Assembly: GCA_024276605.1 (NCBI GenBank)
Contig: JAJRWX010000009.1
Coordinates: forward strand, 149,839 to 213,838
Source: Planctomycetota bacterium
GTDB taxonomy: Bacteria; Planctomycetota; Phycisphaerae; UBA1845
Direction: 5' to 3'
Length of the DNA: 64,000 nucleotides
Shown: piece by piece, positions 52,131-61,602 of the stretch
Position numbering within the stretch: position 1 is the stretch's first letter
Layout of the letters: each line of letters begins with the position of its first letter
Program-made: the position numbers and the translations under genes
Notes under the pieces: model-generated
The model's database searches: none
What the model saw: only the letters and a program-made list of their open reading frames with translations
What the model was told of the DNA's origin: nothing

Positions 52131-52997
52131 TTAAGCGCTGCGGCGTCGGATTGATTTGATCCACAAGATAGGTAGGGCAGCCAATAGCAACACAAGCACG
52201 CCCGGCTCGGGGACGACACTAAAAACGACACCATCCAAGCTGCGGCGGCTGAAATCGAGACCTGCATCAGATATGTCGTCGATGGGACCGTTCAAGAGTG
52301 GGTCGCCATTGGTTAAACGCGAGATCGTGACACTATCTTGTCCAGCAAGAATTTCCTTTAGTGCAGCCGCCCCGCTGAAACTCTCGAATGGATTAAACGT
52401 ACCCGCCGCGTCAAACAATGGATCGGTGACAATGGCAAGGACATCAGCAAAGATATTACCCGACACGCTGATAGGCCCGGCATCGAAATCGAATGTTTCC
52501 GTACCGTTAGAAAATCGCCCCTCACTATCGACTTGCTGCCGCGAGGAGAATGTGAAATTCACATCGTAAAAACCGAACCGATTAACCGACAAACCGGCAT
52601 CCATCAATACTGAGCCACTGATTTGAGTCGACTGCCCGCCAACGTCAGTTGTTAGCGAATACAACAAGGGAACGACTTGACTATCCCCATCCAAGGCCGT
52701 GCTGAGTGATACATCAAACGTAGGTAGAAACCGCCTACCGGTAGAAACATCCAACGAGATGGGGCCTTGCAGGGTGAGATCACCAATGCCGAAGTCTAGC
52801 GGATTACCGAAGAAGTTGTTGTTAATGAGCAAGTCAGCACCACCGCTCAGAATATTTCGCTGCCCCTGAACGTTGAAATTGGTGTAAGCCAAACCCGTGC
52901 CAACATTGTTGATCAAATCGCCGCGTACGTCGGGACTAACCCAACACATCACTACGAATAAAATGCAAATACATCTACGCCCAACATTCATGCGCAC
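52131..52997 (-). CDS. PEP-CTERM exported protein
   Basis: A 288-residue protein with an N-terminal signal ('CICILFVVMCWVSPDVRG') and a C-terminal PEP-CTERM tag ('VPEPGVLVLLLAALPILWIKSIRRR'). The body is beta-rich with many Asp, Gly, Ser and Asn residues and no enzyme motif. It is transcribed alone, convergent with uvrC. A matching exosortase is not in the window. Confidence 0.82.
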   Translation of the reverse strand: MRMNVGRRCICILFVVMCWVSPDVRGDLINNVGTGLAYTNFNVQGQRNILSGGADLLINNNFFGNPLDFGIGDLTLQGPISLDVSTGRRFLPTFDVSLSTALDGDSQVVPLLYSLTTDVGGQSTQISGSVLMDAGLSVNRFGFYDVNFTFSSRQQVDSEGRFSNGTETFDFDAGPISVSGNIFADVLAIVTDPLFDAAGTFNPFESFSGAAALKEILAGQDSVTISRLTNGDPLLNGPIDDISDAGLDFSRRSLDGVVFSVVPEPGVLVLLLAALPILWIKSIRRRSA

Positions 52998-53524
52998 TTC
53001 CCTTACAACACCAACCCATTCACGGTGCAGACCACTACGCCGCCAAACGAAAACCCTACTTCCGGCGCATATTGAACCCTATAACCAACCGCTGGATGCT
53101 ATATCGGCAGCCCCCCTTAGCAAAGCTCGCTCATTCTTGCCCGCTTCCCTGACGCATGTCAACGTTTGGACCAACATTTCATATTATCGGACGTAACACT
53201 GGGAACTCGTCCAACATATGTGTATTAGCGCGTGATACGATTGGTTGCAACACAAACCGATGTGTCTAATCGAACCTGCGAACGACCTGGATACTTACCA
53301 CGCTAGTATAATAACCACATCCGATGTACGAGCGTAAGCAGCCCTTGTTTTGGAATGGTCACCAAGATCGTGCCATAGTACGCTGATTATCCCCATTACC
53401 TTTACCATACTGCTCCCTTGAGCGTCTGACCCTATGGACTTGGACTAGACATCTTCCCAGGATACGATTGAAAAGATACACTATCACAGCTACGACTGAC
53501 GACGGATTGTCATCACAAACCCTT
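52998..53524. other. Intergenic region, nothing recognised
   Basis: 527 bp between divergent genes. The in-frame TTG-started extension of the SGNH lipoprotein (53468) is not used. No repeats, RNA genes or clear promoters were seen. Confidence 0.45.
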
Positions 53525-54313
53525 ATGAACAAGAAAAATCATTATATTAGAGCATCCATCCGGTTATTGGCTATCACAGGCACATTGACCATCGCGGGTT
53601 GCGGATCAGTCGCAGTAGGTCCGGCCAATGTTGATCCGAATGTGCGCATCGTCTTATTCGGTGATTCCACCACTGATGGACCTTCTGAGATGAACTATGC
53701 CGAGTTTCTACCTGACTTGTTAAATGAACCCTCCAGCGCTTTTTCCAATCAAGGGAAAAGCGGCGAGAACACGACGGACGGACGGATCCGCCTGCACGAA
53801 TTACTTGAATCCGTAGTTTTCCCCAACGCCCATGTACTGCTGTATTGGCAGGGTGGTAATGATATTTCCGACTTCACGAAGGATATGGATCCCCTACTCT
53901 TTCGATCGCCGGACGATGACTCATACCCTTTCCAGGATGAACTAATAACCCAATTGGATACGGCACAGGCCAACATCGAATCAGCCATCGCTTCTGCTCA
54001 GCAAGCAGGCTATGAAGTTTTCGTCGCCACTTATTTCTTCATTCCCGATGCCATCCTTGAATGTGACTCCCTTTTGTTCGACATCATCATCCCCGGCCAA
54101 GCGCGTAACGCTAATGGATACCTGCGAAAACTAAACGAACGCATCCGTTTGGCTGCTGCGAACCGAAATGCTCAGCTTGTAGACATTGCCACGTTGGACG
54201 AAACGCTGCGCGCCACCCTGGACAACTACGATGATTGCAATCACCTCAGCGCAAGGGGTAACGAGATCGCCGCCCAATTCTTTGCCGGTGTTATCACCAA
54301 GTCACCACTTTAA
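53525..54313 (+). CDS. SGNH/GDSL-family lipoprotein hydrolase
   Basis: A 262-residue lipoprotein. The ATG at 53525 gives a proper signal ('ASIRLLAITGTLTIAGCGS' with lipobox IAGC). SGNH blocks are intact: 'VLFGDSTTDG' (I, nucleophile Ser), 'NQGKSGENT' (II, Gly), 'WQGGNDIS' (III, Asn) and 'DDCNHLSARG' (V, Asp-x-x-His). It is an esterase or deacetylase acting at the envelope; the substrate is unknown. Confidence 0.85.
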   Translation: MNKKNHYIRASIRLLAITGTLTIAGCGSVAVGPANVDPNVRIVLFGDSTTDGPSEMNYAEFLPDLLNEPSSAFSNQGKSGENTTDGRIRLHELLESVVFPNAHVLLYWQGGNDISDFTKDMDPLLFRSPDDDSYPFQDELITQLDTAQANIESAIASAQQAGYEVFVATYFFIPDAILECDSLLFDIIIPGQARNANGYLRKLNERIRLAAANRNAQLVDIATLDETLRATLDNYDDCNHLSARGNEIAAQFFAGVITKSPL

Positions 54314-54397
54314 GTTCCCTCTCGAAAACTTCGCAATCAATCTATCACAAATGTGACGTCCGGACTCTTTTCTGCTATCGTCAAGACAGGAAAGCCT

Positions 54398-55576
54398 ATG
54401 AAAACAGCATACTTTGATTGTTTTAACGGTGCGGGGGGTGATATGATTGTGGCCTCGTTACTTGATGCCGGCGCAGAGGCCTCGTCTTTCAGAGAGGGTC
54501 TGTATTCACTAGGCGTCACGGGCTACGAAATTATTATCGAAAAAGTATGCAAACAAGGCTTCGCCGCGACTCGCTTTGATGTTCGTCTAGATGAATCGAC
54601 CGACCAGCCTCATCGCCACCTCAAGCACGTTGTGGAAATTATCAGCCAATCAGCGCTACCGGCATCGGTTAAAGATCAATCCATCCGCGTGTTTGAGCGC
54701 CTCGCCAAAGCGGAGGCAGCCGTTCACGGTAGTACGATTGAGCAAGTGCATTTTCATGAAGTCGGCGCGATCGACGCGATTGTCGATGTCACCGGAACGA
54801 TGCTCGCTTTGCATCTGTTGGGTGTGGATCGCGTGGTCAGCTCCGCAATCCCCGTCGGCTCGGGGACTGTCACATGCCAGCACGGCGTCATGCCCGTTCC
54901 CGCACCTGCCACAGCCGAGCTTCTTAAAGGCGTACCCTTGGCCGCAACAGACGAAACCGGCGAGCTTACCACGCCAACCGCCGCTGCTTTACTGACGACT
55001 CTGGCTGAGGACTTCGGGCCGCTTCCGTCGATGAGCCTCGAATCGATCGGCCTGGGCGCGGGCACGCGCGACGGCCAAAGGCGTCCCAACGTCCTACGCG
55101 TCATGCTGGGATGTGAGACCTGCCATACCACAATCCCCGGAACCGAAACCGACCTCATCACCGTACTGGAAACCAACCTCGACGATACCACACCTGAAAT
55201 CGTGGGTTATTGCATCGAACGATTACTCGACAAGGGTGCACTAGACGTCTACGCGATGCCGATACAGATGAAGAAGTCTCGACCGGGTTTAATCCTGACG
55301 GTTCTTTGCCCTGCGGATCGAGTGTCGGCGATGGAGCGGATTGTGTTCTCAGAAACGAAAACGCTAGGTATTCGCCGCATGGAAGCGCGGCGAACCAAGC
55401 TCATGCGTAGACAAGAAACGGTCAGTACACCCTTCGGCGAGATACGCATGAAAATCACGGCACTGGATGGCACGGCTCACGCTTCACCTGAATACGAAGA
55501 TTGTCGCAGCGCAGCCAAGCAACATCATGTGCCCATTAGTGAAGTGATGACCGCAGCCATGAGGGCTTGGTCATAA
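54398..55576 (+). CDS. larC: Nickel-pincer cofactor biosynthesis protein LarC
   Basis: A 392-residue protein with the LarC landmarks 'YFDCFNGAGGDM', 'HFHEVGAIDAIVDVTG', 'GVMPVPAPATAELLKG' and 'TNLDDTTPEIVGYC'. LarC inserts nickel into the pyridinium dithiocarboxylate mononucleotide made by LarB and LarE, giving the cofactor of lactate racemase-type enzymes. It is a continuous gene, not split by a frameshift as in Lactobacillus. LarA, LarB and LarE are not in this window. The ATG at 54398 gives the family start. Confidence 0.92.
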   Translation: MKTAYFDCFNGAGGDMIVASLLDAGAEASSFREGLYSLGVTGYEIIIEKVCKQGFAATRFDVRLDESTDQPHRHLKHVVEIISQSALPASVKDQSIRVFERLAKAEAAVHGSTIEQVHFHEVGAIDAIVDVTGTMLALHLLGVDRVVSSAIPVGSGTVTCQHGVMPVPAPATAELLKGVPLAATDETGELTTPTAAALLTTLAEDFGPLPSMSLESIGLGAGTRDGQRRPNVLRVMLGCETCHTTIPGTETDLITVLETNLDDTTPEIVGYCIERLLDKGALDVYAMPIQMKKSRPGLILTVLCPADRVSAMERIVFSETKTLGIRRMEARRTKLMRRQETVSTPFGEIRMKITALDGTAHASPEYEDCRSAAKQHHVPISEVMTAAMRAWS

Positions 55577-55648
55577 CCTACGTCGCAGCAAGAGCGTCGT
55601 GAACCAGGCAGATAAACGTCCAAGCATCACGACAGGGAGGTCGGTGTT

Positions 55649-56251
55649 TTGCCATATACACTTTTCATCCTAGCCCAAATCCCTTCATCGGATCAAGGCT
55701 TTAGCTCCATCAAATTGTTGTTACTCGGTGCTGGTATCATAGGCATATCGATCATCATGCGCTCAACAGCTAAGCGGGTCCGTGAGTCTCGAGAGCCAGG
55801 CTCACCCGCGCGGCAACGCTACGCAAAAATGACCCAAGAAATCACGGCGAAACGAGACCTGGAAGCGATCATGGTCGAGCTGGACGAACTAGCCCGGCAA
55901 ATTCATGGTCGTATCGACACGAAATTCGCCAAGCTCGAATCAATCATACGTGACGCGGATGAACGTATCGAGCGACTATCCAAACTCGCCGACACACCAC
56001 GACAACCATCCGCCTTGGATATTACGGTCGGTGATAACGAACCGGATGGCCCTTCAAAGCCTGCACAGCCCAGGCCGGCAAGCTCCGATCAGCCCCCCCA
56101 TATGCACGAGGAGATATACCGACTTGCCGATGCCGGTGTCTCTGCGGTGGACATTGCAGCTAAGGTTAGCCGCATGACCGGCGAAATCGAGTTGATCCTA
56201 TCTCTGCGTAAAACACAGATGCAAGCTAGCGCAAGCGCTACTCAACTGTAG
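55649..56251 (+). CDS. Membrane-anchored coiled-coil protein, DUF6115/DUF2802-like tail
   Basis: A 200-residue protein starting at a TTG supported by GGGAGG. It has one membrane helix ('IKLLLLGAGIIGISIIM'), a charged coiled coil (about residues 60-118, 'AIMVELDELARQIHGRIDTK'), a Pro-rich linker and a C-terminal helical unit ('HEEIYRLADAGVSAVDIAAK', 'GEIELILSLRKT'). That tail resembles short domains found at the end of flagellar/membrane coiled-coil proteins. The function is unknown. Confidence 0.65.
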   Translation: MPYTLFILAQIPSSDQGFSSIKLLLLGAGIIGISIIMRSTAKRVRESREPGSPARQRYAKMTQEITAKRDLEAIMVELDELARQIHGRIDTKFAKLESIIRDADERIERLSKLADTPRQPSALDITVGDNEPDGPSKPAQPRPASSDQPPHMHEEIYRLADAGVSAVDIAAKVSRMTGEIELILSLRKTQMQASASATQL

Positions 56252-56459
56252 GATCCAGGGGGCTGTTTCAACTGAGATGACGCACGATTGAACATGGAAC
56301 TTGGGTTGAAAATACTCTAACAACTCGTCATACGCGACGAAGGATGTGTTTTAGGCGGAAATTTTTGTATAATCCCCAGCACAGGTGATAGTCGCCATTA
56401 AGAAAAAACGTATGATAAACCATGCGTGATATCGATGTCTCTCATACAGGAAGCAGTCG

Positions 56460-57278
56460 ATGGGCCTTCGCGTAACTTTTCTCAGTGGACCCAGACATAG
56501 TGGCAAGAGTGCCCTATCGCGCTTGATGATTACCCGCCTGTATAAACAAAAACCACACTACATTCGCCTAGTCGATCACTTGGTAGGGAAAAAAGCACCT
56601 AGTATCGAATTACAAGAACCGGCGTCAAAATACGGTGTCGAGACAGCCAGTTGGCTGGACTACGACCCGGAGCGTATCATTGAAATCCTTTCCGATACGT
56701 TAACCGCTATACACAAAAGGGATCGTTTCGGAACCGTGCTCATCGACGCCGATGCGGACGCCACACTACGCTGTGCTTATCCATATGACCATCGCATCTT
56801 CGTCATGCCGGTACCTTCTATGATCGAGGACGTATTCCGCGACCCGCAGCGGGCAGCCATTGAACTGCAGCGTGTGCTCGATGATACCGCAGCGTTCGCT
56901 TCGGAAATCTTCGGCCTATTCTCCAGCGACTCGATCAATGAGGTTGACCCTTCCGAGGAACGAGCCGACTTGAGCGACTCCCAAATGCGACACTTCCTCT
57001 ATTCTCCTCTGGGAGACGAATTAGCCACCCGCATTCAACTCCAGCCTGCCTATCATGGCTTGGTCGAAAGCGATGTGGTCATTGTCAATTCCGGCGTCGG
57101 CGTGCGCGGACCGAAAACGAAGGAGTGTTTGCGTCGTATATCCCATTTACTCGAAAGGACGCGCGGGCAAACCGATCGGCAACACGACCTCTTCGAATGC
57201 AACCTTAGCGACAAAGCGAGTAAGATCGAGCGCAGAATGTTACGCGCACTTCGCCCCATGTGCCTGGGCGGCAAGTGA
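56460..57278 (+). CDS. P-loop protein of unknown function
   Basis: A 272-residue protein with a Walker A motif at the start ('SGPRHSGKSAL', residues about 9-19) and a possible Walker B ('TVLIDADAD', about residues 97-105). The rest is not recognised; 'SDVVIVNSGVGVRG' near the end resembles a base-recognition loop of small kinases/GTPases. Probably a nucleoside-triphosphate-binding protein. It lies upstream of the RNase HII-like gene on the same strand, 131 bp apart. Confidence 0.6.
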   Translation: MGLRVTFLSGPRHSGKSALSRLMITRLYKQKPHYIRLVDHLVGKKAPSIELQEPASKYGVETASWLDYDPERIIEILSDTLTAIHKRDRFGTVLIDADADATLRCAYPYDHRIFVMPVPSMIEDVFRDPQRAAIELQRVLDDTAAFASEIFGLFSSDSINEVDPSEERADLSDSQMRHFLYSPLGDELATRIQLQPAYHGLVESDVVIVNSGVGVRGPKTKECLRRISHLLERTRGQTDRQHDLFECNLSDKASKIERRMLRALRPMCLGGK

Positions 57279-57409
57279 GCCTCAACCATCCTCACTTCAC
57301 TTATGGCAGCTAAGCAGCACTGTTCATCGCGCACTTGCGTGACCGTACCTGCTCTTCTACATTGCCGGAGACGATGACAACAATTTCCTTTTGATACGGG
57401 TGTAACATC

Positions 57410-58372
57410 TTGGCCATCATCGCAGGTATTGATGAAGCAGGTTACGGACCTACGCTAGGCCCCCTCGTCGTCTCGGCAACTGTATTTAGAATCCCTGACG
57501 AAAAGATCAACGAATCCATGTGGGATTTACTCCGCGATTCCTGCTCACCCGCCACCAAAAAACGGACTCAAAAACTAATTATTGCAGATAGTAAGAAACT
57601 TTACACTAAATCATCAGGGATTACCCCACTCGAACGTACAGCCCTGGTTATGTTGTCTCTCACCGACAAACTACCCACGACCTTTCGTGAATATATCAGC
57701 GCCGTGGCCCCGAACATCGTGGAGGAGTTAGCTGCCTACCCGTGGTATGCAGATGCCTCATTTAACGTTCCCCTCAGCGAAGGTGTAGGTGATATTGCCA
57801 CCCGTGCCAATGCGATCAAGCGTAACTGTAAACAACAAGGGGTTGAACTATTGGGCGTATACAGCACCCCGCTCCTAGAGGGTGCTTTCAATCAAATTGT
57901 CAGTCGTACCCACAACAAAGCAACAGCCTTATTGGGGCTAGTTCTCAAGCTTATGTCAACGATAATGCGTAAAGGGCGCCATGAACACGTGCGCATTTGT
58001 GTTGACCGGCTCGGCGGTCGGCAACGCTATCGTGACACACTCAGCACTTCCTGGCCTACACACACATTGAAAATCGTAGAAGAATCACCACAACGAAGTG
58101 CCTATCGTTTAGCGCGAGCCTCACAGATCGCTGACATTGATTTCACGACTAACGGTGAAGATCGCCACCTGCCAATTGCACTAGCTAGTGTATACAGCAA
58201 ATACCTTCGAGAAATGTGTATGCACGCATTCAACACCTATTGGGCCAAGCAGATGCCAGGACTTAAACCCACGGCTGGCTATTACACCGATGCCAAACGC
58301 TGGCTGGCAGATACGGACGACGCCATTAACCAGCTCGGGATCGATCGCAACATGCTGATTCGACTGCGATAG
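57410..58372 (+). CDS. RNase HII-like protein
   Basis: A 320-residue protein with the RNase H type 2 signature 'GIDEAGYGPTLGPLVV' (catalytic Asp-Glu at residues 7-8), 'IADSKKLYTKS', 'ICVDRLGGRQRY' (third acidic residue), 'IALASVYSKYLRE' and 'GYYTDAKRWL'. It is longer than RnhB (about 200 residues) because of insertions between the first and second motifs. Start is TTG. It should cleave RNA in RNA:DNA hybrids, but the divergent core leaves the substrate open, so no symbol is given. Confidence 0.75.
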   Translation: MAIIAGIDEAGYGPTLGPLVVSATVFRIPDEKINESMWDLLRDSCSPATKKRTQKLIIADSKKLYTKSSGITPLERTALVMLSLTDKLPTTFREYISAVAPNIVEELAAYPWYADASFNVPLSEGVGDIATRANAIKRNCKQQGVELLGVYSTPLLEGAFNQIVSRTHNKATALLGLVLKLMSTIMRKGRHEHVRICVDRLGGRQRYRDTLSTSWPTHTLKIVEESPQRSAYRLARASQIADIDFTTNGEDRHLPIALASVYSKYLREMCMHAFNTYWAKQMPGLKPTAGYYTDAKRWLADTDDAINQLGIDRNMLIRLR

Positions 58373-58495
58373 TAGTATTTATTTGTAGCTGCCATAAACA
58401 TTCTCGGCTTCCCCCATTATTCATTCAACATTGACACACGCACCCCCAAGGCGTATTCTGCGTTGCGCGAACGATTGTGTAACGGAGACGACGAC

Positions 58496-58861
58496 GTGTC
58501 CATTGAAAAATGGTCTGATGCGATTTTGGTTGTTGAATTGCAGGACGATCCTGCATTCACGGATGATCTCAACGCGCTGCTCGATCGCGCGGATAAAAAC
58601 CATAACATAGCCGTAGTCCTCAACTTCGTAGCCATCAATTACATCAACTCATCAAACATTGCCAAACTATTGAAACTACGCAAACAGTTATTGGTCGCCA
58701 AACAAAAAATGGTCCTATGCGAAATCAGCAATAATGCATGGGGTATCTTTCTGGTTACGGGTCTAGACAAAGTGTTTGAGTTTGCAGATAGCGTCGCCAC
58801 TGCCCTGGCATCCGTTCAACTCGCCGCGGAGTCTCCACCTTATACCAATTCTGAAAACTAA
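58496..58861 (+). CDS. STAS-domain protein (anti-anti-sigma type)
   Basis: A 121-residue STAS domain: 'AILVVELQDDPAFTDD', 'NIAVVLNFVAINYINSSNIA' (with Ser-Ser at the usual phospho-site), 'KMVLCEISNNAWGIFLVTGL'. The GTG at 58496 with a GGAG site is preferred to the track start at 58463. Such proteins are switched by PP2C phosphatases and kinases; the phosphatase at 40093 is a candidate partner in trans. Confidence 0.85.
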   Translation: MSIEKWSDAILVVELQDDPAFTDDLNALLDRADKNHNIAVVLNFVAINYINSSNIAKLLKLRKQLLVAKQKMVLCEISNNAWGIFLVTGLDKVFEFADSVATALASVQLAAESPPYTNSEN

Positions 58862-58960
58862 GGAACCGCAACGGTGAAGTCACACCGCTACGATCGTTGG
58901 ATACGCGATAATATGCCATTCGCAGCGCTTGGCCTATTACAATACACCCTGGCAATTCGT

Positions 58961-59497
58961 ATGAGATGCTTATCCAGATATGTGGTCGTCGCCATCCCCT
59001 TACTCGTTGTCGGATGCGCAACCACTGCACCGGACTTATCGAATTATAGCGTCAGGCAGGTCTCTGCCACACAGCAGCAACAGATATTAAACCTGGCTGA
59101 GGATGTACTACAAACACACAGCTTCGCCATCTATGAGCGAGACGATATGGTAGGTCGCCTTCGCGCTAGGGTTATAGTCGACGCTGGATCAACCCCGCCA
59201 CGCAGCCGCCGCATCCACCGGCTCACGGGAGATGCGCGCCGTCACGCAGACATCTGGGTAAAAACTAATGCTCAGCAACTAGCGGTCTATTGCAAGGTGC
59301 TGTTACAGCAGCGCGTTACCGAAGCCCATCGCATGCTCCAGAGAGATTATACCGGCCACGATACACCCAACGACACAGCCATCGATCGAGACGCCGCCAC
59401 CACCGAAGAACAAAACACGCTATGGCGCACCCTCCGACGCGACCGCCGTAGTGAACGAGAACTGCTCGATGCCATCGAACAAGCGATTAGACCATGA
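58961..59497 (+). CDS. Lipoprotein of unknown function
   Basis: A 178-residue protein. The ATG at 58961 gives a short signal with lipobox ('YVVVAIPLLVVGCATTAP'); the track's GTG at 58874 would bury the signal 30 residues in. The mature part is helical and rich in Arg, Gln and Asp, ending 'SERELLDAIEQAIRP'. It overlaps the sulfatase-like gene by ATGA, so the two are co-translated. Confidence 0.6.
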   Translation: MRCLSRYVVVAIPLLVVGCATTAPDLSNYSVRQVSATQQQQILNLAEDVLQTHSFAIYERDDMVGRLRARVIVDAGSTPPRSRRIHRLTGDARRHADIWVKTNAQQLAVYCKVLLQQRVTEAHRMLQRDYTGHDTPNDTAIDRDAATTEEQNTLWRTLRRDRRSERELLDAIEQAIRP

Positions 59498-61380
59498 CAA
59501 ACAGCGCATCGTTCTCGAAGGGGAAACAGCCATCGAAAAGGGCTATACCCAAGATTGCCTATATCATTGTACCAATCTTAGCTAGTGGCGTAGTAGCGTT
59601 TTTGTGGACACCGACTTACACAGATGGACCATATCAGCGATTCATCAAGCCGAAAAAAAATCCACCGTGGGTAGAGAAAATCACACCGGCGCACAAACGT
59701 AAGCGCCCCAGCGTTCTTTTGGTCGTGTACGACGCCAGACGACGAGATGATTTTTCGTTTGGTCCCTTCGGGAATAAGCGAGGCGACACACCTTTCCTAT
59801 CTGACTTCAAGGATGATGCGGTTTTCTTTGAGGACGCGATAGCTCCCGGCTGTTGGACGATCCCGGTACACGCATCGATGTTTTCCGGTATGACCATCGG
59901 TGAGCTAGGAAACGACCTTTATAATCCCGGATATAGCACTTTTCCTTCTGTCTTCCTCTCGCTCGCAGAGATCCTCTCTTTTGCCGGTTATCATACAATA
60001 GCCTATGCGGACCACCCCTACTTTTACAACCAGTTCAATCCCGAAGACGACGTGAGTATGATGCGAGGATTCCAGCAGTTCAATGTGATAGGTGACTTCA
60101 AGTTCGGGTATGCGTCACATACGAACATCTCCACAACCAACGATTTAGTATTCCACCGTCACACACTGACAGGGCTTGACGACATGACCACGGAGGAACT
60201 GGTTCTACTTGTCGAGCAATTCAATCGTGGAGATTTACACTTCGATGTTGAGGCGGAGTCGGACTTTGACCCGGTCAACAAGTTGTACTTGGCTAAGTTA
60301 TACAACATGTACCAAGAATCAGCGTATTTTCAGAAACGTTATGGCGATGAATTTGATCGTCACGTATTCTTGAAGGACGATTCACGACCATATTTTCTTT
60401 TCGTCAATCTCCACATGTGTACGATCGCGCGACCTGATCCGAAATTATGGTCTCAATGGTTATTAAAAACCGTGATGCTCAATGCTCAGGTGCAGGGGGT
60501 CAAACTGATCATCGAGCCTGGCGAACGATCTGCTTATGCAAATATCAAGCTCTTGTTCCAACGTCTTGGACTAAGCGTTACTTTGCCTCACACGGACAAA
60601 AATCTACCGTGGATATATCTCGTTAAACAACTGTTTGATAATCGTTTTTATGATGCTAATTTCCGTGCTATTTGGGAATATCTGACCAGACGAGGATTAA
60701 CGGATAATCTTGTCACCATCGCTCTCTCGGATCATGGCCTTAGCTTCAGTGAACATGGCGAGACCTTCTATCTTCATGGCGGTGCGAGACCTTTCGAAAA
60801 CCTTGTCCGGGTACCCTTGGTCATCCGGTTTCCACAAAATTCCGAGCTTCGCAATCTTCATGGAGTGTACAGCGAAAAAGTCAATCTGATTGACCTCTTC
60901 CAGACCATCGTCGATATAGGCGTTGGTCCAGGTGTGTTTCAACGATCTTTTCCGATACGTGGTAAAAGCCTTATTGCACGCCTGATTAATCATGATTATG
61001 AGCATACACTTTTCTCAGAGTCCTCTCTCAAACCCGATACTTACAACGTCCTACCTCAAGTATCAGGCCGTTGCACAGCCGTGTATCAAGGCGATATGAA
61101 ACTCATCCATGCTAAGCCACTCTATCATCTAGATGCCGGGTGGAAGCAGGAAAGAGGATTTACAGATGAACAAAAAATACCGCAATCGCTAGCCTTGTTA
61201 TTCAATTTGAAAAACGATCCCATGGAATTGTTCGATTTAGCCAAGCAAGACCCGGAATCAGTCGACGCGCTTATTGAAGAGATCAAGACCGTACAACCAG
61301 TTAGCCGCAAAGCGGCCCAAGAGGGTATGTGGGATGCCAAAGCTTTAGACACCTTGAGGTCATTGGGTTATCTGCACTAG
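59494..61380 (+). CDS. Membrane-anchored sulfatase/phosphoesterase-like protein
   Basis: A 628-residue protein with an N-terminal membrane helix ('IAYIIVPILASGVVAFLW') and an alkaline-phosphatase superfamily domain: 'SVLLVVYDARRRDDFS', nucleophile region 'PGCWTIPVHASMFSG' and metal-binding 'ALSDHGLSFSEHGE'. The strict sulfatase motif C/S-x-P-x-R is absent ('CWTIPVHAS'), so formylglycine formation is unlikely; a phosphoesterase or transferase on surface glycans or lipids fits better. Its final codons are CAC TAG, with TAG inside the end of a MITE-like element. Confidence 0.8.
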   Translation: MTNSASFSKGKQPSKRAIPKIAYIIVPILASGVVAFLWTPTYTDGPYQRFIKPKKNPPWVEKITPAHKRKRPSVLLVVYDARRRDDFSFGPFGNKRGDTPFLSDFKDDAVFFEDAIAPGCWTIPVHASMFSGMTIGELGNDLYNPGYSTFPSVFLSLAEILSFAGYHTIAYADHPYFYNQFNPEDDVSMMRGFQQFNVIGDFKFGYASHTNISTTNDLVFHRHTLTGLDDMTTEELVLLVEQFNRGDLHFDVEAESDFDPVNKLYLAKLYNMYQESAYFQKRYGDEFDRHVFLKDDSRPYFLFVNLHMCTIARPDPKLWSQWLLKTVMLNAQVQGVKLIIEPGERSAYANIKLLFQRLGLSVTLPHTDKNLPWIYLVKQLFDNRFYDANFRAIWEYLTRRGLTDNLVTIALSDHGLSFSEHGETFYLHGGARPFENLVRVPLVIRFPQNSELRNLHGVYSEKVNLIDLFQTIVDIGVGPGVFQRSFPIRGKSLIARLINHDYEHTLFSESSLKPDTYNVLPQVSGRCTAVYQGDMKLIHAKPLYHLDAGWKQERGFTDEQKIPQSLALLFNLKNDPMELFDLAKQDPESVDALIEEIKTVQPVSRKAAQEGMWDAKALDTLRSLGYLH

Positions 61381-61502
61381 GGCTTTGTCACGGCACATTT
61401 TTCGGTTTCATAAAGGATGGTATGGGCAAGGATTTTTTTGCCCGTGACTGCCTCCGCACCAACACGGGTAAGTCCGATGTGCATCGAGACTTACCCATGC
61501 CA
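61377..61502 (+). mobile_element. MITE-like element, copy 3
   Basis: It begins CTAGGGCTTTGTCACGGC, matching the other copies, and contains arms 'GGTATGGGCAAGG' and 'CTTACCCATGCCAC' that resemble those of copy 4. The right terminal repeat is not clear. It supplies the stop codon of the sulfatase-like gene. Confidence 0.65.
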
Positions 61503-61602
61503 CTTAACGCCTGTATTGACTACGTGGGAATAACTTTACCATTTCAGGTTCAATTCTTCTCATACCCTTATTTTAGTCACACTATCTAACTTCCGATAAA
61601 AC

